The notes under the pieces are model-generated. The model had not been told where the DNA came from. It saw only the letters and a list, made by a program, of their open reading frames with translations, and did no database searches. The translations under genes and the position numbers were made by a program. 64,000 nucleotides of DNA, taken from the NCBI RefSeq assembly GCF_016919175.1, contig NZ_JAFFPU010000022.1:4803-68802 (forward strand), written 5' to 3'. This document shows positions 35,442 to 49,404 of the stretch, piece by piece (within the stretch, counting starts at the first letter, position 1; the number at the start of each line of letters is the position of its first letter). Source of the DNA: Leptospira ainlahdjerensis (GTDB taxonomy: Bacteria; Spirochaetota; Leptospiria; Leptospirales; Leptospiraceae).

Positions 35442-36297
35442 AAGCCTCGACGGAACCTATTCTCTCCTGGACTCGGGAAACTTTCGTAAACTCGAACAAA
35501 TCGGACCTTATACGATCATCCGTCCGTCTCCGGTTTCGGCATGGCCGGAATCCAAACCGGCTCTCTGGAAAAACGTCCACGGAGAATACGTACGCTCGGA
35601 CAAGGGCGGAGGCGCCTGGAACTGGAATAAAAAAGTAGAAGAAGAATTCTTTGTTCAAATATTAGAATATTCAATTAAAATAAAGTTTACTCCCTTCGGC
35701 CACTTAGGTATTTTTGCGGAACAGTTGGAAAATTGGAAAAAGATCCAAAAACTTTCTTCTCAGCTCAAAAAAGAGGAAGAGGTTCTCAATCTTTTCGCCT
35801 ATTCCGGAATTTCCACTCTCGCTGTTTTGGATGGAGGAGCCTCCGCTTGTCATTTGGACGCCTCAAAAGGAATGGTGGACTGGGCTCGCGAGAATGCGAC
35901 CGCGTCAGGGCTCGCGGATAAAAAAATCCGTTGGATGGTGGAAGACGTTTTGAAATTTTTAAAACGAGAAATCAAAAGAGGAAAGGATTACCGGGGATTC
36001 ATTCTCGATCCGCCGACCTTCGGAAGGGGCGCTAGCGGAGAAGTGTTTAAGATCGAAAAAGATCTTCCCGAACTCATGGATCTTCTCATGGAACTCTGCG
36101 GGTCCAAACCGGACTTCATCGTTCTAACTTGTCACTCCACCGGTTTTAGTCCCCTCGCCTTACAAAGAATTTTGCAAGGTAGAATCAAGAACAACGGAAA
36201 GTTTTACCTAGGAGAACTTTCCATTCCGGAACAGAGCGGAAAACTCTATCCTTCCGGATCCAACTGTATCTATACATCGGAGAGACTTTCGCTTTGA
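35419..36297 (+). CDS. RlmI-like SAM-dependent methyltransferase, second of a tandem pair
   Basis: A 292-residue class I methyltransferase. The SAM-binding loop is N-L-F-A-Y-S-G-I-S-T near 128, with an acidic end in C-H-L-D-A-S-K-G. The motif I-L-D-P-P-T-F-G-R-G-A near 195 and V-L-T-C-H-S-T-G near 237 replace the D-P-P and C-S-C-S motifs of the first gene. It lacks the PUA domain. It overlaps the preceding gene by 23 bases. The target may be rRNA cytosine like RlmI, but Cys is lone here (T-C-H-S), so another substrate is open. Confidence 0.85.
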   Translation: MKIVKQAESLDGTYSLLDSGNFRKLEQIGPYTIIRPSPVSAWPESKPALWKNVHGEYVRSDKGGGAWNWNKKVEEEFFVQILEYSIKIKFTPFGHLGIFAEQLENWKKIQKLSSQLKKEEEVLNLFAYSGISTLAVLDGGASACHLDASKGMVDWARENATASGLADKKIRWMVEDVLKFLKREIKRGKDYRGFILDPPTFGRGASGEVFKIEKDLPELMDLLMELCGSKPDFIVLTCHSTGFSPLALQRILQGRIKNNGKFYLGELSIPEQSGKLYPSGSNCIYTSERLSL

Positions 36298-37127
36298 ACC
36301 CGGAACAAGGAATTTCTTTTTTAGAGATCACGAGTTTCTCCAATGAGAAACTCAAGAATATCTCCAATCTAAAAGAGAAAAAGCATCGAGAGACAAACGG
36401 ACTTTTTTTTATAGAAGGCTACCGAGAAATCTCACGCGCATCCAAATCGGGAAAGGTGAAGTTTCAAAACGTCCTCTATTCTCCCGAATGTTTTTTAGGA
36501 GAAAACGAATACGACCTCATTCGGGCCATCGGAGCCAAGGCAATCAAGGTTCCGAAAAAAGTTTTTGAAAAGATTTCGTACAGAGATCGACCGGACGGGC
36601 TCATCGCAACCGCACATTTCTTTTCGACTGGAATCGACACATTTCCAAAAGAATCGGTTCAACTCAAAAAAGGAAAACCGATCCTCGTCATCGAAGGTGT
36701 GGAAAAACCCGGTAACCTCGGAACGATCCTACGAACCGCGGAAGGTGCGGGCTTTCATACCGTTCTAGTGGCGGATCCGAGACTCGATCTTTTTAATCCG
36801 AACGTTATCCGCGCTTCCACAGGAGCGCTTTTTACTCTCGAAGTCTATCTTGGGGAAACGGAAACGATTTATTCCATTCTCAAAGAGAACGGATATAGAA
36901 CGTTAGCCGTAACACCAGAAGCAAAAAAGTTATACTTCGATTCCGACCTCAGAGGAAAGATCGCACTCGTCTTCGGTTCGGAACAATACGGACTTTCACC
37001 CTTTGCGAGAAGTCATTCCGACGAGTATCTTTCCCTTCCGATGTTCGGAGAAGCGGATTCACTTAATCTCGCGATGTCCGCAGGAATCGTAATGTACGAG
37101 GTCATTCGTCAGGGTTCTTCCAAATGA
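36294..37127 (+). CDS. TrmH/SpoU-family RNA 2'-O-methyltransferase
   Basis: A 277-residue protein of the knotted SPOUT class, starting at TTG 36294, which overlaps the previous stop codon (TTGA). A substrate-binding N-terminal domain of about 100 residues precedes the three SpoU motifs: N-L-G-T-I-L-R-T-A near 140, V-F-G-S-E-Q-Y-G-L near 227, and L-P-M-F-G-E-A-D-S-L-N-L-A-M-S near 245. The catalytic Arg of motif 1 is present. It methylates a ribose in rRNA or tRNA; the site is unknown. Confidence 0.92.
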   Translation: MNPEQGISFLEITSFSNEKLKNISNLKEKKHRETNGLFFIEGYREISRASKSGKVKFQNVLYSPECFLGENEYDLIRAIGAKAIKVPKKVFEKISYRDRPDGLIATAHFFSTGIDTFPKESVQLKKGKPILVIEGVEKPGNLGTILRTAEGAGFHTVLVADPRLDLFNPNVIRASTGALFTLEVYLGETETIYSILKENGYRTLAVTPEAKKLYFDSDLRGKIALVFGSEQYGLSPFARSHSDEYLSLPMFGEADSLNLAMSAGIVMYEVIRQGSSK

Positions 37128-38251
37128 AAATTACATATTACGTTAGTTCGCACGGCTTTGGTCATATCAGCCGATCGATGGAAATCATTCTCTATCTGCT
37201 CCGAAGTTTTCCGGAATTGGAAATCGATCTCGTTACGATGCGGGAAGAATTCTTAAAAACGTTAGCGCTCGGAGAGAGCGATTCTCTTTTTTTAAAGCGA
37301 CTTAGAACTCGAAAAAAAAACATGGACGTAGGGATGATCCAAAAGGATTCGCTCTCGATCGACATCCGAGGAACTGAAATTGCAATTGAAGAATTCAATA
37401 CTCAAAAATCGTATCTTCAGATTTCAGAAATAGAGGCCTGTCTCGACTTTGAAACTGATCTTATCATCTCGGACTCCGCTTCTCTTCCGTTTAACGTCGC
37501 GGACAAACTCAAAATTCCGTCTTTGTTTATCGGAAACTTTACATGGGATTTTATCTATGGAGGTTATCAAAAAGAATCTCCGCTTCTTTCCCAAACGGCC
37601 GCCGCCTTATTCGAGGAATACTATCTAGCCACGTTCGGACTTCTCCTTCCCTTTGCTTGCCCCGCGAATTCTCTTCCGGAGCAAAAGAATATAGGGTTAG
37701 TGGGTCGAAGACCTAACCTCGATAAGGCAAATGCGAAAGAATTTTTTAAACTTCCGAACGACAAAATCAATCTTCTCTTTTCATTCGGCGCTTACGGCGT
37801 GGCAACCGACCATTTTCATTGGAAAGAATTGGACCCGAATCGATATCGAATCGTGATCTCCGGAGGGACTGATTTTGATCTTTCGCAAATTCCGGAAAAA
37901 CAAAAAGAAGGAATTCTTAGCTTTGCGAACGTCCACTATCCGGATCTTTTGACTGCTTGCGATTATGTGATCACAAAACCCGGTTACGGAATCCTGAGTG
38001 AAAGTATTTACGCAGAAACGCCTTTGCTTTACACAGATCGGGGAAATTTTCCGGAGGTTCCTTATCTGCACCGCGCCCTCAAAGAGGAAATACCTTCCGC
38101 TTATCTTTCCAATGAAGAATTGTTTTCGTTTCAATTTGACAGAACGATTGAAAACGCAAAAACCTGGAAAGGAAAACCCTCTCCTCGCTTTGAAAAGGAC
38201 GGCAGAGAAGACGTACAACACGCCGTTTCAGTTTTTTTAAAATTGGTCTAA
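37124..38251 (+). CDS. Glycosyltransferase-like protein (GT-B fold)
   Basis: A 375-residue protein overlapping the previous gene by four bases (ATGA). It begins M-K-I-T-Y-Y-V-S-S-H-G-F-G-H-I-S-R, the N-terminal Rossmann loop of GT-B/MurG-like enzymes. The C-terminal half has D-Y-V-I-T-K-P-G-Y-G-I-L-S-E near 285, the donor-binding loop, and T-D-R-G-N-F-P-E-V near 310. A nucleotide-sugar or nucleotide-activated substrate is likely; the product cannot be read. It is the last of four overlapping genes and the only one with no RNA-modifying motif. Confidence 0.8.
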   Translation: MKITYYVSSHGFGHISRSMEIILYLLRSFPELEIDLVTMREEFLKTLALGESDSLFLKRLRTRKKNMDVGMIQKDSLSIDIRGTEIAIEEFNTQKSYLQISEIEACLDFETDLIISDSASLPFNVADKLKIPSLFIGNFTWDFIYGGYQKESPLLSQTAAALFEEYYLATFGLLLPFACPANSLPEQKNIGLVGRRPNLDKANAKEFFKLPNDKINLLFSFGAYGVATDHFHWKELDPNRYRIVISGGTDFDLSQIPEKQKEGILSFANVHYPDLLTACDYVITKPGYGILSESIYAETPLLYTDRGNFPEVPYLHRALKEEIPSAYLSNEELFSFQFDRTIENAKTWKGKPSPRFEKDGREDVQHAVSVFLKLV

Positions 38252-38334
38252 GAATCGATTTTGATCCTCATCCAAAAAGAGGCAGGCTTTGGCTCGGTTG
38301 ATTCTGGCGTTCGTTCTTGATTTAAGAAAATTTC

Positions 38335-38667
38335 CTATTTCTTTTTTACTTTCCATCGTTTCCCGTCTCCTTGAATCAAGATTCCGGTTTTCAGAGAAGC
38401 GTCGTCAAAAACGAATCGTGAGGAAGAAGCTCCATTGTCAGTTTGGAATATTCGATTTCCGTTATCTTCCTCTCCTCCGTAAAAATATATTTCAGTGTTT
38501 TTTGCAGGTTTACAAAAAACTTCGAACGCCATTTTGATGGGTTTTACCCTACATTCACGATTTCCGATCCTATAAATTCCTTCAAAATCGTCCGATCGGA
38601 GAGGAAAAACCCAAATCGTTAAAAAAAAGAGCGCCGTATTCGAAAGAGAGCGAAACTGTGATTTCAT
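38335..38667 (-). CDS. Small secreted hypothetical protein
   Basis: A 110-residue protein with a Sec-type signal peptide (about 1-24, L-S-N-T-A-L-F-F-L-T-I-W-V-F-P-L-R-S, cleavage near S-D-D). The mature part is beta-rich, with two cysteines (E-C-R-V-K and V-F-C-K-P) that could pair. A GAGGA ribosome-binding site lies upstream. It ends in a basic K-R-W-K-V-K-K-K. Not a lipoprotein: no lipobox is seen. I do not recognise a family. It follows opgH by 263 bases. Confidence 0.7.
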   Translation of the reverse strand: MKSQFRSLSNTALFFLTIWVFPLRSDDFEGIYRIGNRECRVKPIKMAFEVFCKPAKNTEIYFYGGEEDNGNRIFQTDNGASSSRFVFDDASLKTGILIQGDGKRWKVKKK

Positions 38668-38930
38668 AAAGTGATCCTCGATGATTCCTATAGGAAAAGA
38701 ATTTGAAGTTCAATTTCAATTATTTTTTGTTCTGCCTTTTTGCCTAAAAGCCCGCCGGAATTTTTAAGATCTTAGATTCGAAGTCGACTTTTTTCCCGAG
38801 TACTTAGAGGAGATGGTCGTAAAAGAGCTTTTTCATTTGAAGAAAAAAAACCGAAACGAACGGATCTTTTTTTAACGCGAAAACGACGACGATTCGATTT
38901 AGAATGTTTAAAAAAGTTTTCTCCGGCCGT

Positions 38931-41081
38931 TCAACGATTCAAAAAGGAAAGTTTGACTTCGCTTAACAAAATTTCTTTCTGATAATCCGCAAAGGATAAA
39001 TTCCACCAGGGCGAGATTGGATCCAGATTTGCCGTCCAAAACCACTGATGAAGTTCTAAAACGGAATCATAATCCCAGAGGATTCTTTGGAGTTCCTGAT
39101 TCTTAAAAGAATTCGGCCCTTCTTTTTTGATTCTATCTCGAAGATCCTCTAGATACTGCCTTCTTCCCGGGGTTTCCTTTTTTCTCTTTCTCAATCTCGA
39201 AAGATGAAATCCGTTTAAGGAAGGATCCGCTATCAACCAAAAAATTCCGTGATGATTCTCGACGGATCCTAAACTCTCCTCATAGTTTCGTTCCAATGAT
39301 TCCAAACGATTCCAAATTTTTCGTTCCAAGACTTCGGGAGGGTTCGATAAAATCGAAATTCCTTTTTTTTCTTTCGGGATGTACGAAGTCAAGAGGGCGA
39401 GCGGATAAGCAAAAACCCAGCCTGCGAGCAAAGGTAAAAACCAGAAAAAAAGCACCGGATATGTAAAGAACATCCAGGATCCGATTCCGAAACCGTAAAA
39501 GGACGCGGGTAAAACCGTATAAGCAAGGGCTTGTAAATCCAACCCAGAAGACGCGTTTCTATTTTGAGGCCCCCATTCTATTTTACGATTTAAGAATGTA
39601 AGAAGAATGAATCGGCTGTACTGAACCATATATACCGGAGCCATCAAAACGGAATGAAAGAATTCCAGAAAAAAAGAAAATGACCAGGAAAAAATACTTC
39701 CTTTCCATTCCTTCCTGCGAAACAAAACAACTTCCATAAAGGAAACGATTCGAGGAAGAAAAAGTACCAGTAGAGTATAACCTTGCAACGTATAGGCGAC
39801 TGGAAGATAGAGATCGTCCCGAAATGCAATCCAATCCTCGGGTAATAAAGCCAAACGAAAAAAATCGACGTCCTCAATCGTCGTCAGAGAAGAAGAAACG
39901 AGGAGCAAGGCCCAGAGTGGAGAACTGAAATAAGAAAAAATTCCGAGTAAAATTTGAAGGCGGCTCGAAAAACGAAGTTTGCCGCCGAACAGAAACCAAA
40001 AATGCTGAAGATTTCCCTGGCACCAACGATTATCGCGCTTTAACGCTTCGAGCACGTTAGGCGGTGCTTCTTCATAGGATCCTTTGAGATCGCTCGCAAA
40101 CCAAACGCTATAACCAGCCTTTCGAAACAAAGCAGCTTCGATCGTATCGTGACTCAGGATCTTTCCCCCGATTGCGCTTTCCCCGGGTAAACCGGGGAGA
40201 CCGCAATATTTCATAAACGGCTGAAGGCGAATGATCGCATTGTGTCCCCAAAACGGCCCCGATCTGAGTTGCCAGAAAAAAGAACCGGCGCCAAACACTG
40301 GATTGCCGACCCAGGCAGCGAATGCGGATAATCTTTGAAAGATCGAACGCGCTCGAATCACTTCCGGAACGGTTTGAATGATGCCCGCATCCGGAATTTT
40401 TTCCATAAGACGGATTAACTTTTTCATACATTCTCCGGTCACGATACTATCGGCGTCCAGGATGATCATGTATTTATATCGTTTTCCCCATCTCCTGCAG
40501 AAGTCGGCGATGTTTCCGGATTTTTTATTCAGATTGAGTCTTCGTTTTCGATAGTAGATTCTATCCTTATTCTCCACCTTTTGGCTTAAAATTGAAAATG
40601 CCTTTTCCTCCTGCGCCCAAAGATTGGGATCGGAAGTGTCGGATAGAATAAAAAAATCCACCGTTTTAGAAAGACCGTTTTCTTCGATATCCTTTAGCAT
40701 CAACTCGACGCCTGCAAAAATACGGGAGACATCCTCGCAATGAATCGGCATCACGACGGCGACGGGAGGGTCCTCATTTTCCAAAGAATCAGTTTTTTCT
40801 AATATTCTAGAAATACGAAGCGGATCACCTCCTCTTAGTCTTTGAACAAACCCGATCAACGCGGTCGCAGCGCCGAAGGAAATGATTGGAAACAAAACGC
40901 AAAATAGAATGAGGGTCGCCCATTCAAACGGACTGATTGACTGAAAGGAAAGAAATTGAACTTCTAAAAAAACTCCGATAATGACGAAGAAAAAAACGAG
41001 ACCCCCGAAACTCAAACGTCTATAAGTCAGAGTTTTGGAATCGATCAAAAATCCGAAAGTCTCTCTCTCTTTTTGTCTCAC
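38931..41081 (-). CDS. opgH: Glucans biosynthesis glucosyltransferase H
   Basis: An inner-membrane GT2 glucosyltransferase making the backbone of osmoregulated periplasmic glucans from UDP-glucose. I choose GTG 41081 (overlapping the preceding stop as GTGA), giving 716 residues; the ATG at 41159 lies inside the upstream gene. Two membrane helices near 20-75 are followed by the catalytic loop with D-A-D-S-I-V near 245 and the R-D-N-R-W-C-Q-G-N motif near 360. Five or more helices follow. The gene is shorter than E. coli OpgH (847), lacking most of its long cytoplasmic N terminus. Confidence 0.93.
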   Translation of the reverse strand: MRQKERETFGFLIDSKTLTYRRLSFGGLVFFFVIIGVFLEVQFLSFQSISPFEWATLILFCVLFPIISFGAATALIGFVQRLRGGDPLRISRILEKTDSLENEDPPVAVVMPIHCEDVSRIFAGVELMLKDIEENGLSKTVDFFILSDTSDPNLWAQEEKAFSILSQKVENKDRIYYRKRRLNLNKKSGNIADFCRRWGKRYKYMIILDADSIVTGECMKKLIRLMEKIPDAGIIQTVPEVIRARSIFQRLSAFAAWVGNPVFGAGSFFWQLRSGPFWGHNAIIRLQPFMKYCGLPGLPGESAIGGKILSHDTIEAALFRKAGYSVWFASDLKGSYEEAPPNVLEALKRDNRWCQGNLQHFWFLFGGKLRFSSRLQILLGIFSYFSSPLWALLLVSSSLTTIEDVDFFRLALLPEDWIAFRDDLYLPVAYTLQGYTLLVLFLPRIVSFMEVVLFRRKEWKGSIFSWSFSFFLEFFHSVLMAPVYMVQYSRFILLTFLNRKIEWGPQNRNASSGLDLQALAYTVLPASFYGFGIGSWMFFTYPVLFFWFLPLLAGWVFAYPLALLTSYIPKEKKGISILSNPPEVLERKIWNRLESLERNYEESLGSVENHHGIFWLIADPSLNGFHLSRLRKRKKETPGRRQYLEDLRDRIKKEGPNSFKNQELQRILWDYDSVLELHQWFWTANLDPISPWWNLSFADYQKEILLSEVKLSFLNR

Positions 41082-41509
41082 CGCAAAAGTCCGTAGAGTA
41101 AAAAAGAATAAACGCTTCCCCAAAAAATAACGGAAAGAATCAGAGGGATCGGCTCCCATCGCTCTTTGGGTTCTGCGAGAACTCCGAGAGGACCAAAGTC
41201 AACGGGACTTGGGATCATACGGGACGGTTCCAGCTCCGGAAGTTGTAGGGATTTATTTTTTTGAGATCCGAGAATCCCAGAATCTAAAAAAACACGCATC
41301 GCTTCCGATTCGAAAGCGGTTTCGTCCTTTTTTTCAAGACTCGGTTTGTGGTTTTCCAAAAGACGAAGAAACTGATCGAGCTTTTCGTGTAATAAAATAG
41401 GATCGACGATTCCGGAGGCTATACAATACAATTCCACTTTTGCGAAAACCCTGGAAAGAGCTTCCGAATTTTTGGAGAATTTAGTTTTGTTCTCAGATCG
41501 AGGATTCAA
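41078..41509 (-). CDS. Hypothetical membrane-anchored protein in opgGH operon
   Basis: A 143-residue protein: a hydrophilic N-terminal region (helical, about 1-75) followed by a linker rich in Pro (E-L-E-P-S-R-M-I-P-S-P-V-D-F-G-P) and a C-terminal membrane helix (about 122-140, L-I-L-S-V-I-F-W-G-S-V-Y-S-F-L-L). Starts within the last 17 bases of opgG and overlaps the opgH GTG by four, so all three are translationally coupled. I do not recognise a family. Being fixed between G and H, it could anchor or regulate glucan synthesis. Confidence 0.8.
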   Translation of the reverse strand: MNPRSENKTKFSKNSEALSRVFAKVELYCIASGIVDPILLHEKLDQFLRLLENHKPSLEKKDETAFESEAMRVFLDSGILGSQKNKSLQLPELEPSRMIPSPVDFGPLGVLAEPKERWEPIPLILSVIFWGSVYSFLLYGLLR

Positions 41510-43097
41510 GAGTAAACGTCCAGATTTCGCTCAGGTCTTCCTGATTTTTTTTCAGAACCGCCTTGAGTTCGGCGGGTTTGTTTTTATTCTTCTGAACGAC
41601 TCGAAATGTGAGTCTCCAAACTCCCGTCTCTTCAATTTTTTGAATATTATAATCCGCTAATTCTGCGTTTTCTCCCGTATCGATCGCCGCCTGCAAATAA
41701 GTGGAAGCGTCCATTTCTTTCAGTTTTTCGTTTGAAAAATCGACGTAAAAAACTCGCATATCGGATTCCCCCGGCACGGGAGCGATTCTCGTGGAAACGG
41801 TTTTTGCCAAAGCGTCAGGAAGCGGATCGTCGTTTAACCAGCGTATGGTGTAACTGAATTCATAAGGTTCCAAAGGTTGTGGAACGTTAGCCGGAACCCA
41901 AAAGGCTCCTACATTGTCGTCGGAGTCTTGGATCGTCGGATTTAACAACAATTGAACGCTACCCTTCCCCCAGTTTCCCTCGGGTTCCACCCAAGCGGAA
42001 GGACGAAGGTGATATTTCATCGTGTTATCTTGGTAAGAGGCGAAATTTCGATCCCTTTGTATCAAACCGAAGGCCTTCGGATTTTCATCCGAAAAACTGT
42101 AGATCGTAGATCGTTTCGGATTATCCAATGGTCTCCAAATCCACTCCCCTTTTCCGGATTCCACCATAAGTCCGTCCGAATCGTGAGACTCGGGATAGGC
42201 CTGGCCCTCCGGAATTCCTTTTGTTTCGGAATACCAATACATCGAGGTCAGGGGTGCGATTCCAAAACGATCGACTTTCGTTCGTAAGGTGACTTCCGCG
42301 TTTACGTGAACCGAAGAAACCTTCCCGGGACTGATCTGAAATTCGTAAGCTCCGGTCGCGGTTCTACCATCTAACAACGCATAAACGAAGATGGTGGAAT
42401 CCGTTTTGTCCGGATGAACGATCCAGAAATGTGTAAAGCCGGGAAAATCTTCGGGATAAGGCATTCCGGTATTGATCGCGATTCCGCGCGCGGAAAGTCC
42501 GTAGACTTGTTTTTTGGAAACCATTCTATAATAACTCGCGCCTTGAAAAACCGTAAACTCGTCGGTGTGTTCTTCCGTGTTAAGAGGATAGTGAATCTTA
42601 AATCCCGAATATCCTAGGTTAGGCGGAATCTCTCCGGAAATTTTCAATTTGGAAAGATCAAAATAACTCTCGTCGTAGGGAATTTCCCTCGCAAAATCGG
42701 ATCGCACTTCGTGCAAAGAAACGTTCGTGTTGTAAAGATGTCCCGGATGAAAGAATTGAACCTGAAACGGATTTCCTTCTTTTTTCCATAGGGAGGCTTC
42801 CGGTTTAAAACGGATGTTCTTGTATTGTTCCCAGCTCAGACCCTGTAAAAAATGAGTCGATACAAACTGCGGTTTCACATAACGTCCATGAGCCATACTT
42901 CTCGCCTTTTTTTTGAGATCGGCAAAGGAGAATCTTGTGACCGGAATTTTGATTCCGGATACCGGATCCAAAACCGCGTCTTCCGCTTCCGGAAATTTAA
43001 AATCGATGGGATTGATTTCCTTCTTCTGCTGTCGGTTTGCGACCGCAAAAAGAAGAATCGTGGCAAAAAAAGCGAGTGCTATGTGTATTCTTAACAT
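41493..43097 (-). CDS. opgG: Glucans biosynthesis protein G
   Basis: A 534-residue periplasmic protein of the MdoG/OpgG family needed to build branches or length of osmoregulated periplasmic glucans. Signal peptide at about 1-20 (I-H-I-A-L-A-F-F-A-T-I-L-L-F-A-V-A). The mature protein is a large beta-sandwich followed by an Ig-like domain. Family segments include G-L-S-A-R-G-I-A-I-N-T near 202 and L-T-S-M-Y-W-Y-S near 282. First gene of the opgG-X-opgH set; 149 bases separate it from gltB. Confidence 0.94.
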   Translation of the reverse strand: MLRIHIALAFFATILLFAVANRQQKKEINPIDFKFPEAEDAVLDPVSGIKIPVTRFSFADLKKKARSMAHGRYVKPQFVSTHFLQGLSWEQYKNIRFKPEASLWKKEGNPFQVQFFHPGHLYNTNVSLHEVRSDFAREIPYDESYFDLSKLKISGEIPPNLGYSGFKIHYPLNTEEHTDEFTVFQGASYYRMVSKKQVYGLSARGIAINTGMPYPEDFPGFTHFWIVHPDKTDSTIFVYALLDGRTATGAYEFQISPGKVSSVHVNAEVTLRTKVDRFGIAPLTSMYWYSETKGIPEGQAYPESHDSDGLMVESGKGEWIWRPLDNPKRSTIYSFSDENPKAFGLIQRDRNFASYQDNTMKYHLRPSAWVEPEGNWGKGSVQLLLNPTIQDSDDNVGAFWVPANVPQPLEPYEFSYTIRWLNDDPLPDALAKTVSTRIAPVPGESDMRVFYVDFSNEKLKEMDASTYLQAAIDTGENAELADYNIQKIEETGVWRLTFRVVQKNKNKPAELKAVLKKNQEDLSEIWTFTLESSI

Positions 43098-43246
43098 TGT
43101 ATTTTTCCAGAAAAGAAACCGGTATTCCGGCCTCTTAGAAAATTCTTCAATGAGAAGATTCTATTCGAAAAAGAGCTAAATCCTTCCGGAAGATCGCCTA
43201 ACGCAAGTTAAGACCTTCTTTCGAAAGGATTCTTTTCTTACGCTCG

Positions 43247-47737
<4,491 letters not shown>

Positions 47738-48099
47738 CTGCCGAAATCCCTCGTGATCCTAATTCCCTGGTTACAAACAAGCGTCGGGCACGCCTATGGC
47801 TGAAATTTCAGCAAAATTCCCCAGTTACAAGCCAGTAAATTGAGAGTTGCGTAAATTGAAAACATTCTTTTAAAAGATAGGTTTGAAATAAAATTCCTCC
47901 CGATCAAACAAGATGAGAACGCGGATCCGCAAGACGATCCGTTCCAAAAAAAACGAATCGTCAATGATTAGACTGAATCCATCGGGAAGAATGAAAAAGA
48001 ATCCTTTGCATGGATACAAACTGCTCGAACTTTAAGCAGACGGCACAAGAAAATCATTGATCCCAATCAAGAAGGCAAGAGAAGAAGAACTAAAAAAAA
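47738..48099. other. gltB upstream region
   Basis: 362 bases with no supportable gene. It contains the paired sites listed separately (47761-47835), and an imperfect inverted repeat near 47917-47943 (GAACGcGGATC ... GATCCGTTC). The latter has an A-run after it on the plus strand, so it could terminate plus-strand transcripts only; that orientation fits no gene here. Confidence 0.4.
47761..47835 (-). promoter_or_regulatory. Paired 21-bp direct repeat upstream of gltB
   Basis: Two copies, AATTCCCTGGTTACAAACAAG at 47761-47781 minus its last base and AATTCCCCAGTTACAAGCCAG at 47815-47835, agree at 17 of 21 positions and are 54 bases apart (about five helical turns). The nearer starts 24 bases upstream of the gltB ATG. 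The shared TTCCCyrGTTACAA could bind a regulator of glutamate synthesis. It could also be a duplicated leader, and no factor can be named. Confidence 0.45.
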
Positions 48100-49404
48100 T
48101 TAGAGCTTCTGAACGATCGGAAGAAAAAGATCGTTAAGTTTTTTTCTCTGAGCCGTATCCGGGATTCTTGTAAAGAGCTGATCCATCTTTTGACGCAGAG
48201 AAGCGGTGTCCGGATATTCTTCAAAGAGTTTGAGAATATGAGGCCAGGCTTTTTTTACGAGTTCTTCCATTCCAGGACCGGAAGTTCGCGCAGCCACGAA
48301 AGACCTTTCCAATCCGGCTCTAAGATCGGCAAACGTTCGAGTCAGTTCTAAAACTTTCCAAAGTCTCGAATCCTTGAGTCCGCTCCTTGAAGAAAGAGAA
48401 GATACGATCGAGTTCCAATCGACGGGTTCGTTTTTCATTTCTTTCAAAACATAAGTATGAAGTTGAACCAGAGAACTGAGTTCCGGAGGAAGAGTCATCA
48501 CCCACTTCTTATAAGCGTCCGCTTGACCGTCTTTTTGAAACTGTCGAACACGGTTTATACTTTCCATATATTTGGAAAACGGAATGATCACAGGAGGTTC
48601 TGAAACTTCGATCGGCTTGTCTTCTTCGATAAAGGAAGGTTCTTCAAAACCTCCGAACTGAAGATCCTCCACGTCGCTTAACAATTCGTCTCCTCCGGAA
48701 ACGGAAACCGGAGCGGGAGAATCCTCCTCATCCAATTCTTCCTTTTGAAGAACCAGAGGTTTCCCTGAAAAATCGGAACCGAACTTTTGAACGATCTCCG
48801 TAAGAATCAAAGTCTCCGGCCCCTTCTTCAAAGGAGGCGGAGGCGCGACTACCCTTTTGGGCGCGCCGGGTGCGTCCGCTTTGGGGGCTTCTCCAAAAGA
48901 AGAAGCGGAAGGTTCTTGGTCTTTGCCGGTCGCGTCGTCTCTGAGAACGACATAACCTTCCATTCCTATAAAACGTTTTCCGGGAGGAACCAAGGTTCCG
49001 AAGGTTTCCACGATCTCTTCGGAGATACGACCGTATTTTTTCTTTCTCGGCTTACCCGCGTTAGACTTTTCTTGCTCAATGAGTTTGTTTTTGATTCCGG
49101 TATGAGTGTTCATGAAATTTTTATTCATGAAGGCCGAAAGTTCGGTTTGGGAAACTCCGAGATATTCCGCGAACTTAGGAAGATGATCGAAGAACTGTTC
49201 GGTTTTTTGAATGTTGTTTACGATATAAGAACGAACTTTTTGTTTGAGAACTTCCTGTTCCGTAGGGGGGATTTTTTTTCCGGAAATAAGACCGTTGAAC
49301 AACTGAATGTGAGTGTGAAAATAGCTCAAAAATTCTCCATACGCGGTGAGTTCGTATTCACCGTGAGAATTCTGTTCAATAATTTTCTTATCAGTTCCCG
49401 TCAT
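48100..49404 (-). CDS. Conserved hypothetical protein
   Basis: A 434-residue soluble protein in two halves. Residues 1-160 are helical (G-E-F-L-S-Y-F-H-T-H, V-S-Q-T-E-L-S-A-F-M-N) and look like a small DNA-binding-like or adaptor fold with a short basic K-P-R-K-K-K-Y-G-R. A Pro/Ala/Glu-rich disordered linker (about 160-275) leads to a helical C-terminal half (about 280-430). I do not recognise a family and no catalytic motif is visible. It stands alone upstream of gltB. Confidence 0.72.
   Translation of the reverse strand: MTGTDKKIIEQNSHGEYELTAYGEFLSYFHTHIQLFNGLISGKKIPPTEQEVLKQKVRSYIVNNIQKTEQFFDHLPKFAEYLGVSQTELSAFMNKNFMNTHTGIKNKLIEQEKSNAGKPRKKKYGRISEEIVETFGTLVPPGKRFIGMEGYVVLRDDATGKDQEPSASSFGEAPKADAPGAPKRVVAPPPPLKKGPETLILTEIVQKFGSDFSGKPLVLQKEELDEEDSPAPVSVSGGDELLSDVEDLQFGGFEEPSFIEEDKPIEVSEPPVIIPFSKYMESINRVRQFQKDGQADAYKKWVMTLPPELSSLVQLHTYVLKEMKNEPVDWNSIVSSLSSRSGLKDSRLWKVLELTRTFADLRAGLERSFVAARTSGPGMEELVKKAWPHILKLFEEYPDTASLRQKMDQLFTRIPDTAQRKKLNDLFLPIVQKL

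Noticed and set aside
47917..47945. Terminator downstream of the 434-residue gene at 48.1 kb
   Set aside because: The imperfect hairpin has its T-run on the wrong side for a minus-strand transcript.
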